Part shown: piece after piece, positions 52,333 through 63,260 of the stretch
How the letters are laid out: every line of letters begins with the position of its first letter
Numbering within the stretch: the stretch's first letter is position 1
Origin: Macrosoma leucophasiata
Lineage: Eukaryota; Arthropoda; Insecta; Lepidoptera; Hedylidae
DNA length: 64,000 nucleotides
Direction of reading: 5' to 3'
NCBI GenBank assembly: GCA_036365455.1
Contig: JAWQUS010000025.1
Span: 21,550,001-21,614,000, forward strand
Made by a program: the position numbers and the translations under genes
The notes under the pieces: generated by a model
Database searches by the model: none
The model's input: the letters and a program-made list of their open reading frames with translations, nothing else
What the model was told of the DNA's origin: nothing

Positions 52333-52762
52333 AAGAAAAAAAATTGTTATAGCAACAAACTATTTTAGTCAACCTTAATTCATCTTGAACCTGAATAAAT
52401 AAACGAATAATCAGCGACATTAAAATACACCACTGAAAACATTGGTTTTAATTAAAACAAAACAAAACTCACAAAAAGTTAAAGGGTGTAATTAAAACAG
52501 AAAATCCTGAATAGCCCAATTTTATTGCTTATTGTTTTACTGTAATACTTCGCGAAGTTTGAGAAGCGGTGCCAGCCGAAATTGTTCGCGAACTACGTAA
52601 CATTTCTCAAGACATGTTTTGAGTATTACGAAATTTTGTTAAATAAGACGTACTTTTCCCTATTATGAAGAAACTTCGTAATATTGGAACCTCTCGATGA
52701 TCATAACATATTTGTTTTGGGAGTAATTATCTGATATTTCAACGCTGTAAGTAACTTATTAT
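52333..52762. other. Unassigned spacer
   Basis: AT-rich. No feature recognised. Confidence 0.3.
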
Positions 52763-52840
52763 TCTGGTGGTAGACCTGCACCAGATGATGGAGCTCAAGG
52801 ACTTAAATGCCACGGCTTTATCTAACCTATTTGTCCCTTA
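52763..52840 (+). mobile_element. Degenerate A2 head fragment
   Basis: CTGGTGGTAGACCTGCACCA then TATCTAACCTATTTG. Confidence 0.5.
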
Positions 52841-52875
52841 TTAATATTATAGATACTGTGTTCATGTTTTGTTTT

Positions 52876-53002
52876 GACAACCCGGTTAGTCCAGGTGTGA
52901 GACGACAGTTTGATTCGAAGGGTCGCGGTTTTGTTCCCCGCACCGGGACAAATGTTTGTATGGCCTGCAGATATTTGTGTTGTGTGTGTACAACGGCAGC
53001 CA
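52876..53002 (+). mobile_element. tRNA-headed SINE, family C, 5' part
   Basis: GACAACCCGGTTAGTCCAGG head, with a mutated B box (GGTTTTGTTCC). It loses similarity after GGCAGCCACGATA. Confidence 0.82.
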
Positions 53003-53059
53003 CGATACTATTGTGTATTATTTTAATTATATCGTTAAGTGTTTTATGTGTTAGCAGGA

Positions 53060-53236
53060 TTACTAATTTTTGGGCAAAAAAACGTACTCCAAAGTATATG
53101 TCAAAGTATGTTTCCCAAGTTTTCATTTCGCAAGTAACCATTTGGCAAAACAACTTTTCGCAATTTTACAGTTACCAATACTCTTTTCGCAATTTATTGT
53201 TTAACAAATAATTATTATGTCAGCAAAACAAAATTC
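53060..53236. repeat. Word-like degenerate repeat tract (left flank)
   Basis: Recurring short phrases TTTCGCAA, TTGGCAAAA, CTTTTCGCAA and TCAGCAAAA at irregular 20-30 bp intervals. Confidence 0.55.
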
Positions 53237-53575
53237 CCTAACACCTATCTACACTTGGCTAAGTCGGGGGCGCCCACTGTCCCAGTCTTGCCTGCCCAAG
53301 AGAGATTTAATATTTTTTTATTAAATGCATTTGCTTAATGTATATTTGACCTAACACCTATCTAAACTTGGCTAAGTCTGGAGCGCTAACTGTCCCAGTC
53401 TTGCCTGCCCAAGAGAGATTGAATATTTTTTTACAAAATGCATTTGCTTAATGTATATTTGACCTAACACCTACCTAACCTGGCTAAGTCGGGGGCGCCC
53501 ACTGTCCCAGTCTTGCCTGCCCAAGAGAGATGGAATATTTTTTTTCAAAATGCATTTGCTGAATGTATATTTGAC
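53237..53575. repeat. Three tandem 113-bp units
   Basis: Units start at 53237, 53350 and 53463 and all are exactly 113 bp. Each contains CCTAACACCTA, GGCTAAGTC, TGTCCCAGTCTTGCCTGCCC, AAGAGAGAT, an A/T-rich block and GCATTTGCT.AATGTATATT. There are a few mismatches per unit. No open frame runs through. Confidence 0.95.
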
Positions 53576-53735
53576 TAAATAAAATTTGAGCAAGTAAAAA
53601 GTTGCCCATTTAATATTTGACCAAGTGTGTAAAATGCGAAATAAAAATTTGCTAAAGATCCTTTTGGGAATGAAACTAGTGCGATAAGTTTTTTGGGAAG
53701 TAAAATTTGACGAAAAATATATTTCATTTAGCCCT
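53576..53735. repeat. Word-like degenerate repeat tract (right flank)
   Basis: Phrases AAATTTGAGCAAGT, GTTGCCCATTT, TTTGACCAAGT, TGCGAAATAAA and TTTTGGGAA occur. They resemble the left flank in reverse-complement sense. Confidence 0.55.
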
Positions 53736-53739
53736 AAGG

Positions 53740-53826
53740 TTGGCTGGTAGAGAATACCACTAGGTATTAAGCACGCCTTATGTACATCAATTTGTGCACA
53801 AAAGAATAAATAAATAAATAAATAAA
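53740..53826 (+). mobile_element. Retroposon 3' end with (AAAT)n tail
   Basis: GGTTGGCTGGTAGAGAATAC, TTAAGCACGCCTTATGTACA and (AATA)n are typical of insect LINE/SINE 3' ends. Only the terminal 90 bp is recognised. Confidence 0.6.
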
Positions 53827-53965
53827 TATTTCCACACGGAAGGACCTCGTTAGTGCACTATAAGAAGTGCATACTTTACGTGTGAATATTGGCTTTATGT
53901 TGTTCACGCAATTATTGCATGAGTTGCTGACGCAACCAGCATGCCTTCTAATCTATAAATAAGTT

Positions 53966-54252
53966 TTTTTTTATGTAATAAAAGTGGCAAACAAGCATGC
54001 AGTTCACATTGATGTTAAGTGATGACTGCAGCCTATAGACACTTACACAATGACCTGAGGTCAAAATGCAGATGCGTTGCCACTCCTGACGTCTAAGGTG
54101 TTATGCCTCTGTGCCGGAAATTACAAGGCCGTACATTACCACCTGACCGGTACACGATAGTACTGAACACTACCATTTTGCGGCAAGTATTTAGGTAATG
54201 CGGTGGTGCCTACGCCCGCGAGCTCCGTCACTGGAGCTCTACCACCAGTAAA
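53966..54252 (-). mobile_element. Family A retroposon, full length
   Basis: Complete head and tail. Confidence 0.9.
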
Positions 54253-54736
54253 ATCAAAACCTAAAACCCTGAATTCGGTATTGGTTTCGGTATCCCTTCA
54301 GCCAACTACAGACTTACTTGATAATAACGTTATTCCTACGACATTTCCACTGAAACCTATTTTGACAATTTCTTATATTAAAAATATAAGTGTACATTTT
54401 TTCTGCTCAAAAATATCATATATGAGCATCTTAAGTGCCTCCACACTTTATCAGCACATAAATAATGGATTTACAGATTTATTCGTAAATGGGTATTCAA
54501 GGAGCGACGCGTTTGCGAAGGGTCTTCAGACTCCGACAACCATCGACAAAGGTACGTAAACAATAAATACGGATACGCAAATACTGCTTCACCTTTATAT
54601 TATAGTATGGTCACACCGAGGCAGAAAAAAGTAACTTCTCTTAATCGTCGAAAAGGTAAGAATATTACGTTAATTAATTACTAATTCTTACGTTCAAGCT
54701 TACATAAAACGTGGATGTTTTGTGTAATTTGCCATT
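54253..54736. other. Unassigned spacer
   Basis: No feature recognised. Confidence 0.3.
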
Positions 54737-54739
54737 TTT

Positions 54740-55055
54740 AGGGTTCCGTACCTAAAAGGTAAAAACGGGACCCTATTACTAAACCTCAGCAGTCTGTCTG
54801 TCTGTCCGTATGTCTATCTGTCACCAGGCTGTATCTCATAAACCGTTATAGCTTGAAAGCTGAAATTTTCACAAATTTTATATTTTCTGTTTGCTGCTAT
54901 AACAAGAAAAACTAAAAATAAAAACATGAAAATATTAATTAAATATTAACTCATGCAATAAACATGTCTTATTGCGTATTTTGACTCAATGTATTTATGA
55001 ATGATGGTACGGAACCCTTCGTGCGCGAATCGGACTTGCACTTGCCCCTTTTTTA
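54740..55055 (+). mobile_element. GGGTTCCGTACC repeat (P-like)
   Basis: Starts AGGGTTCCGTACCTAAAAGG. It has CTGTCTGTCTGTCCG and GCTGTATCTCATAAACCGTT inside, and ends GGTACGGAACCC then CGAATCGGACTTGCACTTGC. The GGGTTCCGTACC/GGTACGGAACCC pair is inverted. A known type of lepidopteran repeat. Class not resolved. Confidence 0.75.
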
Positions 55056-56028
55056 AGTCATCACGTGTAAAAGACTTTAGTAGATCTACAAAAAAGTCTG
55101 CGATATGCATATATATAATATATCTATTTAGGATGGCGCACTATACCCATTATAACTGCCTAAAAAATAGAAATAGAAATAGAATAGAAATAGAAAATAT
55201 TTTTATTTCGAATAGATCTTTACAGATACTTTCAAAACGTCAATAAATCATAAACTACCTAGAGCGAATAACCATTACATATAGTAAAAGCAAAATCATA
55301 TATTAATAGTAAATTAAAATTTAAACTATTTGGTTAAAACATAATAATCATAAAATTTTTCAATTCCTTCAATGATAATAAATGAAGAAAAAGAAAAACT
55401 TATTCGTCAAGATCAATGTTATTCACTTAGCAGAGTTCCAAGTGCAGTCACTACTGAGAAGAACTCCGCTACCCAACAAACTCAGTAAGAGCTCTTTTAA
55501 ATGAGAGCTTAAATCTAGTACAGATTATCGTGAAAAATCAAATAATGTCAACGTCCATAGCATAGATGCAAATAAACTGCTATCTACTAAATGTGATGTA
55601 GCCCCTGCAAACCAGAACAGACCAGTGTCCACCAACAGCACCCGTTCACGAGTATGACGCATGTGACAGCCATTGCCCTCCTCGACCATTTTAGAGGGAA
55701 GTGAGCAACCCGCCACACGACGCCGCCAAAGGCAAAGACATTTAAGCGTGCATGACTGTTCCGGATATGCATACGGCAAAATAAAAGATGGAATTCATTT
55801 TCAGCCAGGGTATTCACATTATTCAACCCTTAACAATAGTAGATACTAATTACAGAATACACGAAATCACAGGATCATGAAATAGCCTGGCAGCGATCGC
55901 TATAATCCCAAGACGTATTATCATTAAGATAATCACTGGTCTTATAGTAATTACATTTATATAAACGTTCTTTCATTACTTTCTTAAATTTATTGATCGA
56001 TAGACTTTGAACGTTTTTGGGGATTTGA

Positions 56029-56970
56029 TTAAAGAACCTCTGAAAGAAGTATACATTGACCTCTAAAAGAATTACTGACCCTATTCAGCCGCGTTGCATG
56101 CATGGACAACTTGTATTTGTTCCTAGTATTTATACTGTGGTTGTTACCTATTGTAGGAAACTCATTAATGTTTTTACGGACATATAATACATTTTCATAA
56201 ATGTATTGCGAAGCTACAGTTAGAATATTTATTTCTTTAAATTTATCTCTAAGAGATACCCTCGGACTCAACCCGTAGATAGCCCGGACAGCTCTCTTTT
56301 GCAGTACAAAAATATTGTTGACGTCGGCGGAATTTCCCCATAGCAAAATGCCATAGGACATTATACTGTGAAAATAACTAAAATAAACAAGGCGAGCCGT
56401 CTCGACGTCTGTTAATAGTCTAATCTTTTTCACAGCAAATGCTGCCGAGCTAAGTCTACTAGCTAATTTGGCAATATGGGGACCCCATTGCAATTTAGCA
56501 TCCACGGTAATGCCAAGAAATACCGTGGACTCTACGATCTCCAATACTTCCTCATTTATCTTAACATTGGTTTCAACCTGTTTTACGTTAGGAGTAGTAA
56601 ATTTAATACATTTTGTCTTACTGCTATTTAACGAAAGGTTATTGGCGCTAAACCAATGTACTATATTAGAGAGAGTATTGTTTACACAGTCAAAATCTAC
56701 CTCCTGTCTTTTAATTTTGAACACTAAAGAAGTATCATCAGCAAACAATACCATCTCTTGGCCATCATTGATAATGTAGGGTAAGTCATTAATATAGACT
56801 AAGAAAAGAAATGGCCCTAAAATAGAGCCCTGTGGGACCCCCATATCCATTGAAGTCCCGGGAGATCTTGTCCCATTTACATCAACACACATATTTCTAT
56901 TGTTTAAATATGAAGTCATAAGCTCGAGAGCGGTATCTCGAAGGCCGTAGTGATATAACTTTCGTACCAA
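56029..56970 (-). pseudogene. H2 reverse transcriptase, catalytic and C-terminal part
   Basis: 313 codons. GVPQGSILGPFLFLVYINDL, LFADDTSLVF (catalytic Asp pair), LSLNSSKTKCIKF and FLGITVDAKLQW are visible, then the C-terminal region shared with H1. The open frame extends upstream of the first Met to about 57160 (GFTRGRSTTDAGVELV, DLSKAFDCI). It ends early through a frameshift at QCILLSEVL, where H1 continues QCIRFFNQIPKNVQ. Confidence 0.93.
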
Positions 56971-57164
56971 TGTTTCATGCTGAATGCAATCAAATGCTTT
57001 AGATAAGTCACAGAATACCCCTAGTGCATTATGTGATTTTTCCCAAGCTTCAAAAATGTGTTTGACAAGTTCAACACCTGCATCGGTAGTTGAACGACCC
57101 CTAGTAAATCCAAACTGTCGACAATGTAAAAGTTTATGATGGTTAAAGTGTGCAAGTAGTTGAA

Positions 57165-58166
57165 TTAAAATAAGTTTTCAAAAATTTTACTTAAGACAGA
57201 AATTGGTCTAAAATTTGTGGGGTCACTTGTACTACCAGATTTAAAAAGAGGAATCACTTTACTATGTTTCATTAAGTCAGGAAATATACCACTTACAATA
57301 CTATTATTAAACATTGCCGCTAGGTAAGGTGCAATCACATCCATTATTTCATATGCAACTTTTACAGATAAGCCCCATAAATCAGTTGTGTTCTTAATAT
57401 TAATAGACTTAAAGGCATGTATAACATCCGCAGTATTAACTAACTTAAAATTAAATATAGTTTTACTTTGATGTACATTTTTTTTCAATAATGATTCGGC
57501 GACGGTAGGCGATGAAATGAGGTCTCCAGTCAAAGAAACTGGAATATTAGCAAAGAATGTTTCAAATGCTAAAGCAACTTCTTCGTCAGTAGTAACATAT
57601 TTATTGTCAATTATTAATTTAAAATCAGAGTTGCGTTCAGCTTGTTTCCCAGTTTCACTATTAATTACATTCCAAGTCGCTTTAATTTTGTTATTTGAAT
57701 TTTTAATTTTATTTTTAATGTGAAGTGCCTTGGCTGCAAAACACACTTTCTTGAATATTTTCGAATATAATTTAACATGATTTTTAAACGAATTTGTGTG
57801 ATTATGTGACTTTTCTCCATACAGGTCATACAATCTCTGTCTACTCTTATGTATTCCAACCGTCGCCCATTCATTGAACGACTTATGACTTCTTACATTT
57901 ATTGTCTTATTGGTAAAAACTAAATTAAATTCTGTTAAAATTGTGGCAAAAAAGTCATTGTATAATATGTTAGGATCGTTATGGTATTGCATGTTTGCAA
58001 GTTTTGGGACAATATTTTCTCTGAATTTCTTAATTCGCTTCGCATTGAAAGGAACAAATACTATTGCTCGTTTATTTTTATCATTATGTAATTGACTACA
58101 GAAGGAAACTAACTGACCACAATGGTCGGAGCTTAATTCAGTCAAAATATTTTTGTGTAGGTTCAA
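57165..58166 (-). pseudogene. H2 endonuclease end and reverse transcriptase N-terminal part
   Basis: 333 codons. Starts with the terminal catalytic motif LSSDHCGQL, then a long linker, then VIPLFKSGSTSDPTNFRPIS of the polymerase fingers. A frameshift near 57165 separates it from the catalytic frame. Confidence 0.92.
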
Positions 58167-58758
58167 AATCGATAAAAATATTGTCTATGCATGTCGCTGA
58201 GTACTGTGTAATTCTAGTAGGTTCTGAGAACAAATTATGCAGATTAAATGACATAAGTAACGATTTAAACCTCACAGTTGTTGGAGTTTCCTCCATTAAA
58301 TTTATATTGAAATCTCCGCAAATAATGACACGTTTTTTTGAAGCAGTTAGATTGTTTAGTACAACATCTAAAATTTTTTCAAAACATTCATAAGATCCAC
58401 TTGGAGGTCTGTATACGGACACAATAATCAAGCGCTCAAGCTCCACACAGGCTATTTCTGCAGTTCGTTCAACAGAAAGACTCACTATATCTCTGCGTTC
58501 CTTATGTTTAATGTCTTTTTTTAACAATATAAGAGAGCCACCACGTATTGCATGTGACCTACAGAACGAACTGCCTACCTGGTGCCCACTAAAATTGAAT
58601 ATTAATTCGCTATTTTTCAACCAATGTTCAGTAAAACAACAAATTTGTATGTCATGAATGTTTAAAAATAACTCAATTTCTAATTCTTTACCCAATATTC
58701 CTTGTATATTTTGATGCACCAGGTTTACAATGTTATTATTATTATTATGAAACAACAT
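58138..58758 (-). pseudogene. H2 endonuclease
   Basis: 206 codons: VHQNIQG (Asn), TEHWLK (Glu), VSVYRPPSGS, ICGDFNINL (Asp/Asn) and CIDNIFID. The SDH motif is in the next frame, so a frameshift near 58150 splits the domain. The Met at 58758 is a plausible ORF2 start, about 65 bp after the ORF1 stop. Confidence 0.92.
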
Positions 58759-58823
58759 ACTAGATTTATAAACATTTTCCTTAGGAAAATGAGAGCAAGA
58801 GGCTGTCTCTTTTGTCTCTAAAT

Positions 58824-59423
58824 CTAATTTAAATGATTTAATTGAATGTCCACATTATTAGATGTCATTTGTAAACTATTATTCACAGTATTGGTAGTAA
58901 AACTACTCAATACTGATTTGTCATTTACTATGCTAATATTTGGAATACTTTCCAAACTCTGTATATTGTTATGCAATTGCCCAATAGAGGCAGTCGGCAT
59001 AGCCAAATTTTTGGCTATATGGTCAATATAATTTGATAGCGATACAGCTATCTGTCGTTTCAAAAATTTATTAAGATAGTAATTATCTTTGGTCAAATAA
59101 AAATTATTTTTAAGAATACAGTTTATGTCCAATTTATAAAACTTGTTATTATAACAAATTAGGTTATCTAATGTCAAATTTAGCTTATATCTAATATTAT
59201 TTTCTATATTTGACAGACTCTTACTGTATGGTAATGTAAATAAAATAAAATTATGAATTTTTAATTTTTGTAAGTAGTCAAAGTATTCAATAAATTGTTT
59301 TTTATTTACATTGCCTCTGTTTCCAATACATATAATTAAGGTGGTATCCTGGTCGAAGCTAAAAGCTGTTAATATAATAGTAACTCGCATTGCTTGAATT
59401 GAAAAGCTTTTTAGACCAATAAT
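58824..59423 (-). pseudogene. H2 ORF1, C-terminal part, possible SGNH-type hydrolase remnant
   Basis: About 200 codons. LIICIGNRGNVNKKQFIEYF, NFILFTLPYSKS and LTKDNYYLNKFLKRQIA have the spacing of the second half of SGNH/esterase domains found in ORF1 of CR1-group LINEs (a G.N block, a TLPY strand, and the position usually holding D..H). The DxxH residues are not clearly kept. Residues beyond 59423 come from the SINE tail and are not part of ORF1. Confidence 0.6.
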
Positions 59424-59613
59424 ATAATAATAATAATAATGGCAACTCATTATACGTCCCAATGCAATGCAAGAGCACGAGTCTCTCCCCTTTTTGGGGG
59501 AAGGCCTGGAGCTTACCCCACCACGCTGCTGTCGGATGTTTACATAAAGCCTCCGACAAGGTTTAACGACTGCTCTCTATCGATAGCAACCGGGATCGAC
59601 GGCTTAACCTGTG
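59424..59613 (-). mobile_element. 5S rRNA-derived SINE, family E, deleted copy
   Basis: (ATT)n tail at 59424-59440. The 3' region and GTTTAACGACTGCTCTCTAT are present. The middle (after CCACGCTGCT) and the 5S-like head are missing. Confidence 0.82.
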
Positions 59614-59774
59614 GCTTATTTTTTTCTAAGAGTAGGTGTGGTAACACCTTTAGCTTTTGGAAGGTGGTAAATAAACATGCTAAAGGAAATATCGCCTGCT
59701 AACACATCTCAATATGTAACTAGAAAATTATGTATAACCTACAAATTTAAATCTTTCTTTTCTTGTCATATTTT

Positions 59775-59990
59775 AGTTTTCACAATGACACATGCGAGTG
59801 AACTTGAGAAAATAAAGAAGAATGGGAAAGATTAAATTTGACTTCGGGCAGGAATCGAACCTGTGACCTCAGGTTAACCAGTCCAGCCACTTTACCACTA
59901 GTCCTTCGGAAGCTTAGTCAAATGTCTGCCCGAAGTCAAATTTTATCTTTTTCCATTTTTTTTATTTTCTTTCCACTCTTGTTCAAGACA
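59775..59990. mobile_element. Family D foldback with two inverted partial cloverleaf units
   Basis: The 18-bp arms AAATTTGACTTCGGGCAG (59834-59851) and CTGCCCGAAGTCAAATTT (59926-59943) are perfect inverted repeats. Between them lies the second-type cloverleaf (B box seen as GGAATCGAACC). Outer flanks carry CTTTCC/GGAAAG sequence on both sides. Confidence 0.78.
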
Positions 59991-60040
59991 TTTTAGGGTA
60001 TCTTATGAAATGCAATTGGGGGCTCTATTTACTTACTAGC

Positions 60041-60324
60041 ATAGAGCAACACTGGAGGGGAGTAGCCAAATGCAGGGCTTTCCCTTATGTCAGAGTACAA
60101 GCCCAAATGGGCCTATACCTGTCGCCTAGATGTTTTGATGTGTGCGTGAAATTGTTTCTGTATTTTGTTAAAGTCAAAGTGTGAGTTTCGTAGTAATAGA
60201 CGATTTTTGTAGTGTGCGTGTGTGGCACGCATTTCCCCCCGCAAAAAGTGATAGACTGTTTTGCATCGGTAATAAACGCTATGGCTACTCCCCTCCAGTC
60301 CGCCGCTGGACCGAGTTGCTCTAT
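60041..60324 (-). mobile_element. MITE-like element, family K, copy 3
   Basis: Reverse orientation. Termini ATAGAGCAAC and GTTGCTCTAT are a perfect 10-bp inverted pair, with GGAGGGGAGTAGCCA matched inside by TGGCTACTCCCCTCC. The right side abuts a family A body. Confidence 0.85.
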
Positions 60325-60440
60325 AGTGGCAACGCATCTGCATTTCAACCTTTGGATTTTGTATATGACTATAGGCTGCGTTCGACCACCATTGTCACTT
60401 ACCATCCATGTGAACTGAATGCTTGTTTGTTTTTTTAAAG
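60325..60440 (+). mobile_element. Family A tail half, diverged
   Basis: AGTGGCAACGCATCTGCATT to GAATGCTTGTTTG. The diverged CACTTACCATCCATG recalls other lepidopteran LINE tails. Confidence 0.78.
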
Positions 60441-60442
60441 TA

Positions 60443-60632
60443 CTAGCTATTTCCCGCGGCTTCGCCTGCGTGGATATCATTTAAAAAGTAGCCTATGTTC
60501 TTTCTCAAAGTCAACTCTATCTCTCTACCAAATTTCATTAAAATCAGTTCAGTCGTTTGGACGTGAAAAGGTAACAGACAGACAGACAGACAGATTTACT
60601 TTCGCATTTATAATATTGGTAGAGAAGTAGAG
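60443..60632 (+). mobile_element. Family I repeat (CCCGCGGCTTCGCCTGCG head)
   Basis: TACTAGCTATTTCCCGCGGC head. Contains CAGACAGACAGACAG and ends TTCGCATTTATAATATTGGT. Confidence 0.78.
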
Positions 60633-60639
60633 TTAGTAG

Positions 60640-61127
60640 AGATTAAACAGTTGGCAGATTGATATTTAATTTTGTAATAAAATATTGCCTTACCAACAAA
60701 CTCATTTTATTTATTTCTGTCTATGTATTTTGATAAAAAAGAAAATGCGTACACACCAATCTCGTATCACACACACACATACGCATTCCAATGCACATAG
60801 ACTATCAACACGAAGACTACTATTCCGCTTCTTGATCCACAAAATAACATCTTGCCAAACATTTCCATTCGTACCTAAAAAAGCGAAAATCTCATTGCGA
60901 ACAATTTCACTTACAAATCAACGCGAAGTCTAATTTAGGAATTCCATTTGGAATCAGTTGGCAGTCGCTCGAACACATTAATATAATGACTCCAACTTTA
61001 ATGCCGCTGGCATAACGAGGTGTACTTGTAATCAAGGAAAAACCTCAAAATAGGTTTATTGCTTAGCTTATTCGTGAGTCCAACTCACACAGACCAATCA
61101 TTTTTTCTGTTTAATGTAACATGACCA
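60640..61127. other. Unassigned spacer
   Basis: The frame at 60685-60933 has no recognised domain and includes CACACACA simple sequence. Confidence 0.3.
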
Positions 61128-61139
61128 ATGTTTTTATTA

Positions 61140-61451
61140 CGTAACTTCACGCCTGTAATCCCCGAAGGGGTAGGCAGAGGTAAATGCATGCATTCAAGCA
61201 TACATGCAAACACCCACGATTCGCCGGTTACGTTTTGGTCCATGTAACAGGTGGCGAGCCTGTTGACATCTCCGGGCACATTACCAAACTTTGAGGTACT
61301 GGGAAATTTCCAGAAAATGGAAAAATCCCAATAGAACCAGAGATAAAGGCTTTTTCACCATTATCTATGATAACCCCCTACCCGGGAATCGAACCCAGGA
61401 CCTCAGCGTAGTAGTAGTGGCCTGCTACCACTAGGCTACCGAGGCAATTAT
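61140..61451 (-). mobile_element. tRNA-headed SINE, family B, full length with perfect duplication
   Basis: ATGTTTTTATTA flanks it at 61128-61139 and 61452-61463 (12 bp). Five extra bases lie between the TGCCTCGG head and the duplication. A and B boxes intact. Confidence 0.93.
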
Positions 61452-61463
61452 ATGTTTTTATTA

Positions 61464-62270
61464 ATTATGAATAATCAACAAAAATAGCAATTAATTAATC
61501 ATTGTTAATGAATTAGCTTAAAAATAGCTATATATTATTGAAATTTTAAAGGAAAATGTGAATGCGTGACAGATTTGTCAAACACACAACTTAAACGCCT
61601 TAGCGGATCGGGCTGACACAATCATACCATTTGTACCCAAAAAATAAAAACACAAAAAGACGAACGCTTAGGCCGATAATCTTTTTTCCGAATGCTTACA
61701 ACTATCTCTTATTCATACATTATACCCATCTGAATTTCAAAAAAATCAATTAAATCTGAATATCCATTTTCAAAAAGGAAAGTTTTATGTTGGATACGCG
61801 CCTTGTGCGAAGATAAAGTAAAATACGTAAAATCAGGGAAAAATACTCATAAAATTATTTGAACCGTTGCTTATTTATTTTTTTGTCGTTAATATTTATT
61901 TCATGTAATCTTTGTAGAGCAACAATATGTCACCGTATTGCTACTATGACATTTTTGTTTTTGAAATATACTTACAACAATTAATTGAAGGTATAATAAA
62001 CGACTTGAATAACTGAATTTTTTAAAATATTTTATCCATTTTCTCGCATTATAACGTACAAGCTCCATACATTTTATTACGTGTCCTAACAAATTGTATA
62101 TCTTGAACGTTCTAGTTCGGTCTGAGTTCCACTCGTGTATCAAGCTGATTCTCGTATTTTATACGAACCTAACGAAATGAAAGCCGGTTAGCCTAGTTAT
62201 TATACTATGAATTCTGTATAATAAAATAAATATATTTATTTATTAAATAAATATATTTTTATATTTTAAC
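61464..62270. other. Unassigned 0.8-kb stretch
   Basis: AT-rich. The frame at 61901-62143 (-) has no recognised domain, and no repeat is recognised. Confidence 0.3.
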
Positions 62271-62568
62271 TGCCTCGGTAGCCTAGTGGTAGCAGGCCAC
62301 TACTACTACGCTGAGGTCCTGGGTTCGATTCCCGGGTAGGGGGTTATCAGAGATAATGGTGAAAAAGCCTTTATCTCTGGTTCTATTGGGATTTTTCTAT
62401 TTTCTGGAAATTTCCCAGTACCTCAAAGTTTGGTAATGTGCCCGGAGATGTCAACAGGCTCGCCACCTGTTACATGGGCCAAAACGTAACCGGCGAATCG
62501 TGGGTGTTCGCATGTATGCATTTACCTCTGCCTACCCCTTCGGGGATTACAGGCGTGAAGTTACGTTA
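62271..62568 (+). mobile_element. tRNA-headed SINE, family B, full length
   Basis: Head TGCCTCGGTAGCCTAGTGGT and B box GGTTCGATTCC intact. A short deletion near CGCATGTATGCATTTACC. The AT-rich flanks (TATATTTAT words) obscure the target duplication. Confidence 0.9.
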
Positions 62569-62744
62569 TATTTATTTAATATCCAACTGTGAGTTTTTAA
62601 TATTTCGCTAATAATTAATATAACGCAAAGTGCAGCGACCAGATAAAAATGTTCATTTGATTACCGGTACTTATGTAATTTGCAATCATTTATGTATGTC
62701 AAATAAAATTATGCGATAAAATTGTTGGTGTTTGTTAAATAATT

Positions 62745-63260
62745 TACTGATGGTAGAGACCCAGTGTAGGAGCTCATTACCAAACACGGCAAATGATAGT
62801 GTTCAGCACTATCGTAACTGGTGGTAGAGCTCCAGTGACGGAGCTCGCGGGCGTAGGCACCACCGCATTACCTAATATACTTGCCGCTAAATGGTAGTGT
62901 TCAGCACTATCGTGTTCCGGTCAGGTGGTAATGTACGGCCCTGTAATTTCCGGCACAGAGGCATAACACCTTAGGCCTCAGGAGTGGTAACGCATCTGCA
63001 TTCTGACCATGTCTTTGTGTGGGTGTCTATAGACTGCAGTCATCACTTAACATCAATGTGAACTGTATGCTTGTTTTTTTTTATGCGTGTTTCGGTTAGA
63101 TGGTAATGTATGGCCCCTTAATAACTATCACAGATACAAGACGACTAAGGTCTCAGGGGTGTCAATGCATTTGCATTACAAGTATTACCTCTGGTCTTTG
63201 TGTGGGTAAAGTTTATAGTTTACGCATAAACTGCAATTAGACATGCAGCTACTTAGTCTG
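62745..63260 (+). mobile_element. Subfamily A2 copy split by family A
   Basis: A2 head 62745-62816 (TACTGATGGTAGAGACCCAG to GTTCAGCACTATCGT), resuming at about 63085 (CGTGTTTCGGTTAGATGGTA). It lies in register with other A2 copies. Confidence 0.88.
62818..63084 (+). mobile_element. Family A retroposon nested inside A2
   Basis: Near-consensus head and body. The tail is shortened (GCTTGTTTTTTTTTAT). Shows A was active after A2 was in place. Confidence 0.92.

Larger units (their letters stand above)
55160..59423 (-). mobile_element. CR1-group LINE, long copy (H2)
   Basis: About 4.26 kb, read right to left: ORF1 C-terminal part, endonuclease, reverse transcriptase, 3' UTR, then a (TTTCTA)n tail (seen as GAAATA repeats at about 55166-55195). 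The 5' end is cut by a family E SINE tail at about 59423. The GVPQGSILGPFLF and ADDTS motifs and the two-ORF layout favour the CR1/Daphne/L2 group over Jockey. The exact clade needs a tree. At least three frame breaks. Confidence 0.93.

Noticed and set aside
53237..53575. CRISPR-like array
   Set aside because: Whole 113-bp units repeat without short repeats alternating with unique spacers, and the genome is eukaryotic.
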